A DNA stretch of 52,747 nucleotides, taken from positions 1 through 52,747 of the forward strand of contig DIYF01000145.1 in the NCBI GenBank assembly GCA_002427745.1, in the 5' to 3' direction. The DNA comes from Roseivirga sp. UBA6061. GTDB lineage: Bacteria; Bacteroidota; Bacteroidia; Cytophagales; Cyclobacteriaceae. The translations under genes and the position numbers were made by a program. Shown piece by piece: positions 24,584 through 33,112 of the stretch; position 1 is the first letter of the stretch; each line of letters opens with the position of its first letter. The notes beneath the pieces are model-generated. The model saw only the letters and a list, made by a program, of their open reading frames with translations, did no database searches and was not told where the DNA came from.

Positions 24584-27202
24584 TCAATGATCTGAAAGAT
24601 ACTTTACCGGATTAGACCCGGCTACCCGAAGCGCCTGCCAGCCGATACTGCCTAAAACAATGCTCACAGCTATCAAAGCGGAGACCAAAAAGACTACCCA
24701 ATTCACTTCTGTGCGATAGGCAAAGCCCTGTAACCACTGTTCCATGGCGAGCCTGCTCAGTGGTAGCCCTATGACTACCGAGGCAAGGAAAATCTGAATA
24801 AACTGCTTGCCTACTTTGGTTAAAATCACACCTTTGCTCGCACCCAGTACCTTATGAATGCTGATTTCCTTGGATTTTCTTTCTGCCGTAAACGAGACCA
24901 GACTCACCAGCCCCAGTATAGCCAGAAACACTCCTACACCGGCAAAACCAATGACTACTCGCGTAAACCTTTGCTCGTTTCCGTACAACCGGGCAAAGGA
25001 TTGATCCACAAAGCTAAAATCGAAGGGCTGATCAGAAAACCCGCTCCAAACCTCATCTAATTCATTCAAGGCAGCACTCAGGCCGGCCGGCTCCATCCTC
25101 AAAATGAGGTTGTCGGGGCTCATTCTTCGACCGGGAGCGGTAAGGGTATAAACCACCGCTGCTACATCCGTGTGAAGTGAGTTGTAGTTATAATTTTCCA
25201 CCACCCCGATCACGGTTCTTTTTTCGCCATCAATGTCGATGCGTTTGTCATTCAGATCGGTCCAGCCTGTAAGTTTATAGGCAGCTTCGTTGATCAGTAC
25301 TGAATTTGCAGAGTCAGTGGCCAGTCCGGCATCATAGTTTCTCCCCAACACTACCTCGGTTTCGAGAGTAGTGAAGAAATCGTAGTCAATGGATACGGCC
25401 AGAATGGGCAACATGTCGTCATCTCCCTTTCCCTCCCAGGTAAAGCCCAGGGTGTTGTTCATAGCACTCGGAAGTGCCTCTCCGGTAGCTGTAATGGCAT
25501 TGACCCCCGGCACTCTTTCCATCCGGTTTTTGATTACCATAAGCTTCTGCTGCAAACCCCGGTCGTCTACCGGAATATTGATCAGCTGTTCTGCTGTAAA
25601 ACCTACATCGTGACTACTGAAAAGCTTCATTTGCTTTAATACAATGAGTGTACTGGATATAAGAAAAGTAGCAATGGCAAACTGCACCAATACCTGCCCC
25701 TTTCTGAGCCAGGAAGACCCCTGTGTTAATACTGACAGATTTCCTTTAAGTACCTGGATTGGTTTGAACCGGTTCATAACCATAGCCGGATAGATACCTG
25801 AAAGCAGGAAGATTAATAGAAAGAGCCCTCCCATCACAGCCAGTACAGGCCATTGAAAAAGGTCTCCCAGAGCCATTTGCTTCTCCACCAGATAGCTGAA
25901 GGAGGGCAATAGCAGCAGGGCTGCGGATATGGCGATGACAAAGGCCAGCATTAATTGCAAACCACACTCCATATAGAACTGCAGTACCACCTGCCTGCGG
26001 ACTGCTCCGAAGACCTTACGCATACCCACTTCTTTTCCTCTCTTGGTAGACTTGGCAGTGGTCAGATTCACATAGTTAATGGAAGCTGCCAGAAGAATCA
26101 GCAAGGCCACAAAGCCGAAAAGATAGATGTAGTTAATATCTCCCTTGGCCATCCTGCCGGTCACCTCTTTGGAATGTAATCGTACACGTGAAAGCGGTTG
26201 AAAGATAATACCCTGGGAGGCTGAAGCCGTCTGCCCCAGCTGTTCGTCAAAGAAAGCAGGTACTTTGGCCTTTACCTTTTCCATATCCGCTTCAGAAGGA
26301 ATACGCACATAGGACTGTACCCAGTTGAAATTCCAGTATTGATCAAATTCTCCGTACATCTCAGTGGTAGTAGACATGGAGCCCAGTAAATCAAATTGTA
26401 TATGAGAATTTCGCGGTATGTCCTCAATGACGCCACTCACCTGCATAACAAAATCCTTGTTGCCATCATATACTTTGATTGGCAGTAGCTCCCCTACCAC
26501 ATCCAGCTTACCAAAATACCGCATGGCTTTGGCGCGTGTAAGCACAATGCTATTCGGGGCTGTCAGCATCGTTTCCCTGTCTCCGGACAATACCTCAAAA
26601 CTGAAAAAACTCATAAAGTTGGCATCCGCCCAGTTAAAACCATCTTCCAGGTAATTGTTATCCCCCTCTTTGATCACCACCACGTCCTGACCAAGGCGGG
26701 TATGTTCTCTGATCTCAGGAAAGAAAGGTGTCATGGGCTTTTTCCATGCCGAAGGATTGGAGTCTGCCTGACTACCATTTGATGGGTTATGCTTCACCAA
26801 TCTGTAAATCTCCTGGTAATCCTGGTGAAAACGATCATAACTCAGTTCATCCAGGATATACAGAGAGATCAGCAAGGTGCTGAGAATTCCCACAGCCAGC
26901 CCTGTGGTATTCATGATGCTGTAGCGCAGGTTTCGTTTGAATTGCCGTACAGTCATTTTCAGATAGCTGATCAGCAGCAGGTTGTTTCCGTTTTCCATGT
27001 TGTCGAGTTTTTTGATTCTGAATAGTCGGAAGTAGGCAATCACATCATAGAGGTAAAACAGCCGGGCTTTGAACCTTCCTGATTTTCTTTCTCTGCGGAA
27101 ATACCATTCGTGCAGGTCGCCCTGTATCTCCTCCAGGTACTGATCTGAGCAGTACCATTCCAATAGTTTGTCAATCCAGCCCGGTGGCTTAGTGCTCTTC
27201 AT
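24584..27202 (-). CDS. ABC transporter permease with N-terminal permease prefix domain, FtsX/MacB type
   Basis: The 872-residue protein starts with a prefix domain (about 1-70: PPGWIDKLLEWYCSDQYLEEIQGDLHEWYFRRE) that in Bacteroidota precedes large permeases linked to PadR regulators. It continues with a transmembrane helix (about 95-118), a MacB_PCD periplasmic domain, an FtsX triple-helix region with AKSTKRGKEVGMRKVFGAVRRQVV, a second MacB_PCD domain and a second FtsX region with ERKSKEISIHKVLGASKGVI. Both halves of a permease dimer are therefore in one chain. No ATPase is encoded next to it. The PadR gene lies 29 bp upstream, preceded by the same leader sequence. Substrate unknown. Confidence 0.93.
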   Translation of the reverse strand: MKSTKPPGWIDKLLEWYCSDQYLEEIQGDLHEWYFRRERKSGRFKARLFYLYDVIAYFRLFRIKKLDNMENGNNLLLISYLKMTVRQFKRNLRYSIMNTTGLAVGILSTLLISLYILDELSYDRFHQDYQEIYRLVKHNPSNGSQADSNPSAWKKPMTPFFPEIREHTRLGQDVVVIKEGDNNYLEDGFNWADANFMSFFSFEVLSGDRETMLTAPNSIVLTRAKAMRYFGKLDVVGELLPIKVYDGNKDFVMQVSGVIEDIPRNSHIQFDLLGSMSTTTEMYGEFDQYWNFNWVQSYVRIPSEADMEKVKAKVPAFFDEQLGQTASASQGIIFQPLSRVRLHSKEVTGRMAKGDINYIYLFGFVALLILLAASINYVNLTTAKSTKRGKEVGMRKVFGAVRRQVVLQFYMECGLQLMLAFVIAISAALLLLPSFSYLVEKQMALGDLFQWPVLAVMGGLFLLIFLLSGIYPAMVMNRFKPIQVLKGNLSVLTQGSSWLRKGQVLVQFAIATFLISSTLIVLKQMKLFSSHDVGFTAEQLINIPVDDRGLQQKLMVIKNRMERVPGVNAITATGEALPSAMNNTLGFTWEGKGDDDMLPILAVSIDYDFFTTLETEVVLGRNYDAGLATDSANSVLINEAAYKLTGWTDLNDKRIDIDGEKRTVIGVVENYNYNSLHTDVAAVVYTLTAPGRRMSPDNLILRMEPAGLSAALNELDEVWSGFSDQPFDFSFVDQSFARLYGNEQRFTRVVIGFAGVGVFLAILGLVSLVSFTAERKSKEISIHKVLGASKGVILTKVGKQFIQIFLASVVIGLPLSRLAMEQWLQGFAYRTEVNWVVFLVSALIAVSIVLGSIGWQALRVAGSNPVKYLSDH

Positions 27203-27226
27203 TTCACTCTTAATTGTCGAACTAAT
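27201..27226 (-). promoter_or_regulatory. Copy 1 of a duplicated 26-bp leader element (permease gene)
   Basis: The 26 bases directly before (and touching) the permease start codon match those before the padR start at 27556-27581 in 24 of 26 positions. On the minus strand the core reads ATTAGTTCGACAATTAAGAG. It carries an AAGAG ribosome-binding-like stretch and may also be a PadR operator or a promoter segment. Confidence 0.5.
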
Positions 27227-27231
27227 GCTTG

Positions 27232-27555
27232 TTAAAACTTGTAGTCAGGCATCATACTCCACATGCGGTTTCTGATGTCTTTTGCCTGGTTGAGCACGTC
27301 AAAGCCGTTGGCGGTGATTCTGTACAGGCGCTTCCTTCTCCCTCCTCTATCTTGTGTAGTACCTCCCATATAAGATTCTACATAACCCTTCTTTTCCAGC
27401 CTGTATAGGGCGGTATGGACGGTGGAGAGGGTCACATTCCTGTTGGTTTGCTTCTCTATCTCATCCGCTATCGTGACACTGTATGCGGTATTGATCAGTA
27501 AGGCTGAAGTAAGCAGAACCAGCTCTTCAAATTCTCCAAGGTGTGTGCCTTTCAT
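27232..27555 (-). CDS. PadR-family transcriptional regulator
   Basis: The 107 residues form a PadR winged helix: GEFEELVLLTSALLINTAYSVTIADEIEKQTNRNVTLSTVHTALYRLEKKGYVES, then a wing with GGRRKRLYRITANGFDVLNQA and a short C-terminal dimerisation helix. In Bacteroidota, short PadR proteins of this kind accompany large prefix-domain permeases and probably repress them. The permease gene starts 29 bp downstream on the same strand, and both genes share a 26-bp leader element that could be the operator. The effector is unknown. Confidence 0.92.
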   Translation of the reverse strand: MKGTHLGEFEELVLLTSALLINTAYSVTIADEIEKQTNRNVTLSTVHTALYRLEKKGYVESYMGGTTQDRGGRRKRLYRITANGFDVLNQAKDIRNRMWSMMPDYKF

Positions 27556-27581
27556 ATTTCACTCTTATTTGTCAAACTAAT
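27556..27581 (-). promoter_or_regulatory. Copy 2 of the duplicated 26-bp leader element (padR gene)
   Basis: This sequence, immediately before the padR start codon, is nearly identical to 27201-27226. On the minus strand the core reads ATTAGTTTGACAAATAAGAG. The two differences are single-base changes. The presence of one copy before each gene points to shared regulation or to duplication of a translation-start region. Confidence 0.5.
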
Positions 27582-27726
27582 ATACCTCTGAAATTCGAAA
27601 AGGTTGCATCCTTAGCCGTTTGTTTAAAAGACTTTTGATTACAAATAGCTGTTTACCCTGCTCCTTCTGACCTGTGGTCTGGCGGGGTAAAGCCGTTCAG
27701 GCCGGGTAAGAGGGGTTCTGAATCTT

Positions 27727-27740
27727 AAACTGATCAGTTT
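27727..27740. repeat. 14-bp perfect palindrome downstream of the Dabb lipoprotein gene
   Basis: AAACTGATCAGTTT reads the same on both strands and lies 4 bp beyond the stop codon of the gene at 27744-28151. It has no loop and no T tract, so it is not a typical terminator; a protein-binding site is possible. I cannot assign one. Confidence 0.3.
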
Positions 27741-27743
27741 CTG

Positions 27744-28151
27744 CTACTCCACATCCGTGATCATTACCCTCTCCCAAAGAGAAGAATGATCTGCCAGGAG
27801 TTTCAGGTGGGTCGGATGCTTCTGGTAGGTATCATGGCCCGCCAGGTCTTCGAAATGGACGATGATCGCGTAATCATAGCTACGCTCCACGATAGGTCTG
27901 TCAGTAGCGGCCGGCACACCGGTATACAGTGCTCTCACGACCTCAATATCTCTCAGCTTCTCAGTGTCAGCATACATTTGTGCACGCTGCTCTTCTGTCA
28001 CATCATCTTTGAACCAAATGTAGACCGAGTGGATGAAAGGGTTCTCCAGCGCCTGTTCCTCTGGTTCGGCTGCGTTGACTTTTACCTCGCCAGAACTCTG
28101 GCAGGCACCCAGTGCACAGATCAGTACCAGTAATGGAAGTATCCGTTTCAT
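27744..28151 (-). CDS. Lipoprotein with Dabb (stress-responsive alpha/beta-barrel) domain
   Basis: The 135-residue precursor has a lipoprotein signal with lipobox LGAC (Cys17), then a short linker and a Dabb domain: FIHSVYIWFKDDVTEEQRAQMYADTEKLRDIEVVRALYTGVPA...VERSYDYAIIVHFEDLAGHDTYQKHPTHLKLL. Dabb proteins are dimeric ferredoxin-like barrels, often of unknown role. It starts 3 bp after the deformylase gene ends and is probably co-transcribed with it. Function unknown; family assignment firm. Confidence 0.88.
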   Translation of the reverse strand: MKRILPLLVLICALGACQSSGEVKVNAAEPEEQALENPFIHSVYIWFKDDVTEEQRAQMYADTEKLRDIEVVRALYTGVPAATDRPIVERSYDYAIIVHFEDLAGHDTYQKHPTHLKLLADHSSLWERVMITDVE

Positions 28152-28154
28152 GGC

Positions 28155-28709
28155 TTATTTCTTAGAAGGGAAACGCATGCGATAGTCCACTTTGACGATA
28201 CCTTTGGAGATATTCACCAGCTTGGCTCTGAGCATTTGCTTTTTCAGCCCTTTGAGATAATCGGTAAAAAGTATCCCTTCCAGGTGGTCATACTCGTGCT
28301 GAATGACACGGGCTGTCATATCATCAAATTCCTCCTCATGCTCATTCCAAAGCTCATCGAAGTAACGGATCGTGAGCTTTTCCGGACGCAATACATCTCC
28401 ATGCACATCAGGAATACTCAGGCAGCCTTCTTCAAAGGTCCACTCATCACCGTACTCATCCAGGATTTCAGGATTGATAAAGGCGCGTTTTACCCCGGTG
28501 GTTTCATCGTCTCCCATACGAGTAGAGTCAATCACGAAAATTCTGTGAGACTTGCCAATCTGCGGAGCTGCCAGGCCTACGCCATTGGCTTTGTACATGG
28601 TTTCGAACATGCTCTCCACTAAAGGAGTCAGGTCTTCAGAATCTCTTGGGTAATCTTCGGCTTCTTTCCTTAAAACACTGTCACCGTAGGCAACTATAGG
28701 GTATATCAT
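28155..28709 (-). CDS. def: Peptide deformylase
   Basis: This metalloenzyme removes the formyl group from the N-terminal Met of new proteins. From the ATG at 28709 the product is 184 residues: MIYPIVAYGDSVLRKEAED, motif I GVGLAAPQIG (43-52), motif II EGCLS (94-98, metal ligand Cys96) and motif III QHEYDHLEG with ligands His138 and His142 and catalytic Glu139. A longer in-frame start at 28754 would add 15 unlike residues and overlap ruvX, so I prefer 28709, which leaves a 1-bp gap to the ruvX stop. The gene is in a run with ruvX and a hemerythrin-type protein. Confidence 0.96.
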   Translation of the reverse strand: MIYPIVAYGDSVLRKEAEDYPRDSEDLTPLVESMFETMYKANGVGLAAPQIGKSHRIFVIDSTRMGDDETTGVKRAFINPEILDEYGDEWTFEEGCLSIPDVHGDVLRPEKLTIRYFDELWNEHEEEFDDMTARVIQHEYDHLEGILFTDYLKGLKKQMLRAKLVNISKGIVKVDYRMRFPSKK

Positions 28710-28710
28710 A

Positions 28711-29124
28711 CTACTGCTTGCTTTCCAGATAAGACTGCAAAATGATGGCCGCACTTACTTTGTCAATGTTGCCTTTCTCTCTGCGGTCTTTCTTTTTAAC
28801 ACCTCCCGTGATCATGGCATTCAGGGCCATACTGGAGGTAAATCTTTCGTCATGCAAATAAACGGCTTTTTCGGGAAACTTCTTTCGCAGTAGATTATGA
28901 AATTGTCTTACCAACTGAGTGGCATTTGTATCGGTATTGTCCAGCTTTTTGGGCATGCCGAGCACAATGGATTCAATCCCTTCCTGCCTGTCATAATCCT
29001 GCAGGTATTTGATCACATCTTTGGAATGCACGGTATCCAGAGGAGAAGCAATGATCTGCAGAGGATCCGTCACCGCCAGCCCTACCCTTTTACTGCCATA
29101 GTCAATGGCCAGTATTCTGCCCAT
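28711..29124 (-). CDS. ruvX: RuvX/YqgF-type RNase H-fold protein
   Basis: The 137 residues match the YqgF family, described as a putative Holliday junction resolvase and as an rRNA-processing nuclease. Visible features are MGRILAIDYGSKRVGLAVTD with the first catalytic Asp, IVLGMPKKLDNTDTNATQLVRQF, VYLHDERFTSSMA with a catalytic Glu, and the C-terminal DKVSAAIILQSYLE with the last Asp. Its start overlaps the stop of the upstream hemerythrin gene by 1 bp, and peptide deformylase follows after 1 bp. Confidence 0.95.
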   Translation of the reverse strand: MGRILAIDYGSKRVGLAVTDPLQIIASPLDTVHSKDVIKYLQDYDRQEGIESIVLGMPKKLDNTDTNATQLVRQFHNLLRKKFPEKAVYLHDERFTSSMALNAMITGGVKKKDRREKGNIDKVSAAIILQSYLESKQ

Positions 29125-29876
29125 CAGTTTTGCTTGATCGTTTCGTAGAATTTAAACTTTACCTGACGCTCCAGTTGCAGGGCTTTTGGGAAGAGTATTT
29201 CATCTTCGATGCGGGCATGGGTCAGCAGTTCTTCCTCAAACCTGGCCAGTTCATCAAAGAGCACTTTGATATGGAGGTCTGCCTCATCACAATACTTAAA
29301 GCCATTGGTAATTTTTCTCAAGCCTTCCATCTCATTCTCATGCACCTCATGTTCCAGGGCAAATTCGCTAATGGCATTTCGCTCCATTTTGTAGTACAAA
29401 CGACTCCCCACAGATTCACCAGCCAGAAAGCTGGCCAGCATTCTGATATAAGTGAATAATGTATCCTCCTCCTCGTAGATATGATGGATAAAGTCCTCTA
29501 CAAACAAGGGAAATACCTGCTTCAGATCATTTGACAGGCTTTTATAGCGAAAGTTTACATTTTCCAGTCCATCGATCAATTGTGCAATGTAAGGCAATCG
29601 CTTTTTCACAAAAAGATGGTGGGTATGCGTAAGGTATTCCAGCACCAGATCTACCGGGTAGCTCACCAGTTGCAGCTCATTTGTTACCAGAGGTTCTTCA
29701 ACGGATTCCAATCCCCTGATGACGGCATTAATACTCAGACCATGCTTTTTACATACCTCACTGAGGGTGTTGGTCTGGTAATCGTAAAATTTAACACCAA
29801 AGTGATAGAGTACAGAGGCGTGTACATAGTTCTGTGCTACCAGTTCCGATATCGTCCGATGCTGTATTTCAGGCAT
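29124..29876 (-). CDS. RIC/ScdA/YtfE-like di-iron protein lacking the N-terminal Cys pair
   Basis: RIC proteins repair Fe-S clusters damaged by nitric oxide or peroxide. The 250 residues show the two usual parts: an N-terminal ScdA_N/DUF542-type domain (about 7-60: ISELVAQNYVHASVLYHFGVKF...LSEVCKKHGL) and a hemerythrin-like four-helix domain with candidate ligands H84/H86, H131/H132, E136, H176/H179, H220 and E224 (HARIEDEILFP). In canonical members the first domain has a Cys-Cys pair (FCCGG); here that position reads FYDYQTN, so the pair is missing. The di-iron site appears intact. It heads the minus-strand run with ruvX and def. Confidence 0.88.
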   Translation of the reverse strand: MPEIQHRTISELVAQNYVHASVLYHFGVKFYDYQTNTLSEVCKKHGLSINAVIRGLESVEEPLVTNELQLVSYPVDLVLEYLTHTHHLFVKKRLPYIAQLIDGLENVNFRYKSLSNDLKQVFPLFVEDFIHHIYEEEDTLFTYIRMLASFLAGESVGSRLYYKMERNAISEFALEHEVHENEMEGLRKITNGFKYCDEADLHIKVLFDELARFEEELLTHARIEDEILFPKALQLERQVKFKFYETIKQN

Positions 29877-30039
29877 ATCCCTTCAAGTTACGTCATTATT
29901 TAAAAATAGTCACCCAGGTGGCAGATGAAAATTCGCGGTTATTTAAAGCTAAACACAAACGAAAGCATTTCGTTACTATCATACTATGACATTTACCCAT
30001 GTTTTGGAATTAAATGTTTTGCTATATCCTACCTGTTAG

Positions 30040-30056
30040 CTTACCTGCCAGGTAAG
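30040..30056. promoter_or_regulatory. 17-bp inverted repeat between divergent RIC-like and protease genes
   Basis: CTTACCTG and CAGGTAAG flank a single C (30040-30056), a perfect 8-1-8 dyad in the 266-bp gap between two divergent genes, 87 bp before the protease start and 164 bp from the RIC-like start. The half-site TACCTG also occurs in the palindrome at 6533-6550, but with a different spacer. It is a candidate operator with no assigned protein. Confidence 0.4.
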
Positions 30057-30142
30057 ACCACAGAACGGATACAGGATTAGCAAATTAGACACATTTCATT
30101 GCGTTGAAATACTTATTTTTACCCGATTAATTCAGAAGGACA

Positions 30143-31870
30143 GTGAGTGAGCACCCAAATACTTCTCCTGAGCAAGAGCATGACAATGAAGCTCCACAAA
30201 CGGAGCCTCAAAACACGCCTGCTCCGGTTGAACATAAAAACACATCATTTCAAATAAGACTGCCAATTCTTCTATCGATCACTCTGGTAACAGGGGTACT
30301 GATAGGATCTAATTTTGGTGAACCGAAAGGTGACAATAAATACCTCAGCTCTCTTCAGAAAGTAAGGCAGCTCATTGAGTATATAGAAAAGGACTATGTG
30401 GATACCGTAGATACTGAAGCACTGCTTGAAGAATCTATTGAGAATATGCTGGACAAGCTTGATCCGCATACGGTATATATTCCTCCCAGGGATCGCGAGC
30501 TGGCCCAGTCTCAGTTGAGAGCTACCTTCGATGGCATCGGTGTTGAATTCAACTTGCTACGCGATACCATTTATGTGGTACGTGAGCTACCGGGCGGACC
30601 TTCAGAAGCTGCCGGGATTGTTGGCGGAGACCGCATTGTGAGCGTAGATGGTGAAAATATTGCAGGCATTGGTCTTTCCAATCGCAGGATATTTGATATG
30701 CTGCGCGGGCCGAGAGGGTCTAAAGTAACCATTGGTGTAAAGCGAAAAAGTGTTGAGGAGATAATGGACTTTGAAATTAAAAGAGGAGCGATTCCTCAAT
30801 ACTCAGTAGATGCCGGCTATATGGTGGATAATGAGACGGGTTATATCAAAATCAACAAGTTCGCAGAAAACACCTACTCCGAATTCAAGGAGGCATTACA
30901 GTCACTGGTAGATGAGGGAATGACCAAACTGATCCTCGACCTGCAAAACAACGGGGGTGGCTATATGAGTGCTGCCATTAGTATTTGTGATGAACTGCTT
31001 TCAGGAGATCAGCTGATTGTATCACAAAAAGGTCAGGGCAGAAAATATGACAGTGAGGCCCGGGCAGAACGTACCGGTATCTTTGAGCAGGGGCCGGTTG
31101 TGGTATTAATGAATGAAAACAGTGCCTCAGCCTCTGAAATTGTAGCAGGCGCCTTACAGGACAATGACCGTGCCCTGATCATCGGTCGCAGGTCTTTTGG
31201 CAAAGGACTGGTACAACTCCCTTTCGACCTGAAAGATGGTTCTGAGCTGAGAATGACCATTGCCCGCTACTATACCCCAAGCGGACGTTCCATCCAGAAG
31301 CCGTATGATGAAGGCGAAGAAAACTACTCTTCTGACTACTATAACCGCTATATCTCCGGGGAGCTCTTCTCGGAAGACAGTGTGAAATTTGACGAAAGCC
31401 TGGCTTATAAAACCGAAAAGGGTCGTACCGTATATGGCGGTGGAGGGATTATGCCCGACTACTTTGTACCACTGGATACCAGTGACAATACTGCCTACGT
31501 AAACCGACTGGTGGGTAGTAATGCAGTACGTGAATACACCATTGAGTTCAGAGAGAAAAACACCTGGCTCAAAGACTGGTCTTTCAAGGAGTTTAATGAG
31601 AATTTTGACATTACCGATGCGATGCTCCGCGAGGTTATCGATATCGGGAATGAGAATGGTGCCCGCTTCAGGGAAAAGCAGTTTGAGAAATCGAAAAAGC
31701 TGCTTGCTTTTCTGATCAAGGCTCAGATAGCACGTGACTTCTATACAGAAGATGACTTTTACAAGGTATTTAACCAGACCAATGAGATCTACCTCAAGGC
31801 ACTGGAACTTTTAGACAACCCTGACCAACTTTTAAATAAATCGAATGGCATACTATTACAAACTCGGTAA
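30143..31870 (+). CDS. S41-family C-terminal processing protease (CtpA/Tsp type)
   Basis: The 575-residue protease has a polar N-terminus, one transmembrane anchor (about 40-57), an N-terminal helical part, a PDZ domain (about 125-205: FDGIGVEFNLL, GPSEAAGIVGGDRIVSVDG) and the catalytic tail-specific protease domain with Ser329 in NENSASASEIVAGALQD and Lys354 in SFGKGLVQ. About 180 more residues follow the catalytic Lys. It would cut misfolded or marked proteins from their C-termini in the periplasm. The start is GTG with AAGGA close upstream. The last 26 bp overlap the next gene. Confidence 0.94.
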   Translation: MSEHPNTSPEQEHDNEAPQTEPQNTPAPVEHKNTSFQIRLPILLSITLVTGVLIGSNFGEPKGDNKYLSSLQKVRQLIEYIEKDYVDTVDTEALLEESIENMLDKLDPHTVYIPPRDRELAQSQLRATFDGIGVEFNLLRDTIYVVRELPGGPSEAAGIVGGDRIVSVDGENIAGIGLSNRRIFDMLRGPRGSKVTIGVKRKSVEEIMDFEIKRGAIPQYSVDAGYMVDNETGYIKINKFAENTYSEFKEALQSLVDEGMTKLILDLQNNGGGYMSAAISICDELLSGDQLIVSQKGQGRKYDSEARAERTGIFEQGPVVVLMNENSASASEIVAGALQDNDRALIIGRRSFGKGLVQLPFDLKDGSELRMTIARYYTPSGRSIQKPYDEGEENYSSDYYNRYISGELFSEDSVKFDESLAYKTEKGRTVYGGGGIMPDYFVPLDTSDNTAYVNRLVGSNAVREYTIEFREKNTWLKDWSFKEFNENFDITDAMLREVIDIGNENGARFREKQFEKSKKLLAFLIKAQIARDFYTEDDFYKVFNQTNEIYLKALELLDNPDQLLNKSNGILLQTR

Positions 31871-33005
31871 AATCCCGCCCAAGCGACACATTCAATTTCG
31901 CCAGGAAGACGGGTCGCTTTATAAGGAAGAGTTAGTAAGCTCCAGAGGTTTCTCCGGTATTTATTCCAACCTCTATCATATCTACCCACCTACCCGCATT
32001 CAGTCGGTGGGAGAACCAGTTCCCTTCAAGACCACCATTGCCAAAGATTATGCCCTGAAGCAGACCCATCTGAACACTTCAAAAATCGGTGTAACGGGCA
32101 ATGACTTTCTGCAGGGAAGAAAAATGCTCTTTACCAATGCTGATGTGACTTTCGGTCTGCTCAATGCCGAAAAGCTCAGCATGGACTATTATTACAAAAA
32201 TGCTGAGGCGGACGAGGTACTTTTTATTCACGATGGCAACGGACATCTGCACTCGCAGTTTGGCTCACTTCGGATCAAGCAGGGCGACTATGTGGTGATT
32301 CCGAGAACCACCATTTATCGAGTGGAGTGGGATGATGAGCCTGCCAAAATTCTGGTCATTGAATCGAATGCTCCGGTTGAAACAGTCTCTCGTTATCGCA
32401 ACGATTTGGGGCAACTCTTAGAGCACTCTCCCTATTGCGAACGCGATATCCGACCTCCATCCAGTCTGGAACCGGAAACAGAAAAAGGCGAGTACCTGGT
32501 GCAGATCAAAAAACAAGGCTACCTGCATCAGTATGTATATGAGCACAGTCCCTTTGATATAGTAGGCTGGGATGGTTTCCTGTTCCCCTATGCCCTGTCT
32601 ATTCACGATTTTGAGCCGATAACAGGTCGCATTCACCAGCCACCTCCGGTACACCAGACCTTCCAGGCCTGGGGCTATGTGATTTGCTCTTTTGTACCAA
32701 GATTATTTGACTATCACCCACAGGCCATTCCTGCTCCTTACAACCACTCCAATATAGATTCCGATGAGGTGCTCTACTATGTGGAAGGTGACTTTATGAG
32801 TCGCAAAGGTATTGACCGGGGTTCTTTTACGCTTCATCCGGGTGGACTGCCTCACGGACCACATCCGGGTACAGTGGAAAAAAGTATCGGTGCGAAAGAG
32901 ACGGAAGAACTGGCGGTAATGATTGACACCTTCAAACCTCTGTTTCTCACAGAAGAAGCACTGGAATACCTGGATGAGAACTATCCCATGAGCTGGACGG
33001 AGTAG
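31845..33005 (+). CDS. hmgA: Homogentisate 1,2-dioxygenase
   Basis: This Fe(II) enzyme opens the ring of homogentisate in tyrosine and phenylalanine breakdown, giving maleylacetoacetate. The 386 residues begin MAYYYKLGKIPPKRHIQFRQEDG and end with the cupin iron site: NHSNIDSDEVLYY (His301, Glu308) and HPGGLPHGPHPG (His331/His337). The start lies inside the preceding protease gene (26-bp overlap), an unusual arrangement since the gene normally neighbours other tyrosine-degradation genes; none is seen here. The assignment is firm. Confidence 0.95.
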   Translation: MAYYYKLGKIPPKRHIQFRQEDGSLYKEELVSSRGFSGIYSNLYHIYPPTRIQSVGEPVPFKTTIAKDYALKQTHLNTSKIGVTGNDFLQGRKMLFTNADVTFGLLNAEKLSMDYYYKNAEADEVLFIHDGNGHLHSQFGSLRIKQGDYVVIPRTTIYRVEWDDEPAKILVIESNAPVETVSRYRNDLGQLLEHSPYCERDIRPPSSLEPETEKGEYLVQIKKQGYLHQYVYEHSPFDIVGWDGFLFPYALSIHDFEPITGRIHQPPPVHQTFQAWGYVICSFVPRLFDYHPQAIPAPYNHSNIDSDEVLYYVEGDFMSRKGIDRGSFTLHPGGLPHGPHPGTVEKSIGAKETEELAVMIDTFKPLFLTEEALEYLDENYPMSWTE

Positions 33006-33112
33006 TCAGGCGACATTGACATGACCACTTCTATCAAAGCTACTGGGTATTACCATCTGTTGGCATACCAATCTCTCTGAATCAGCGTTCACAGAGCAAA
33101 AGGGTCATTATT

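Noticed and set aside
6533..30056. Shared regulator for the palindromes at 6533-6550 and 30040-30056
   Set aside because: Both contain TACCTG/CAGGTA half-sites, but the spacers are 4 and 1 bases, so one protein is unlikely to bind both in the same way.
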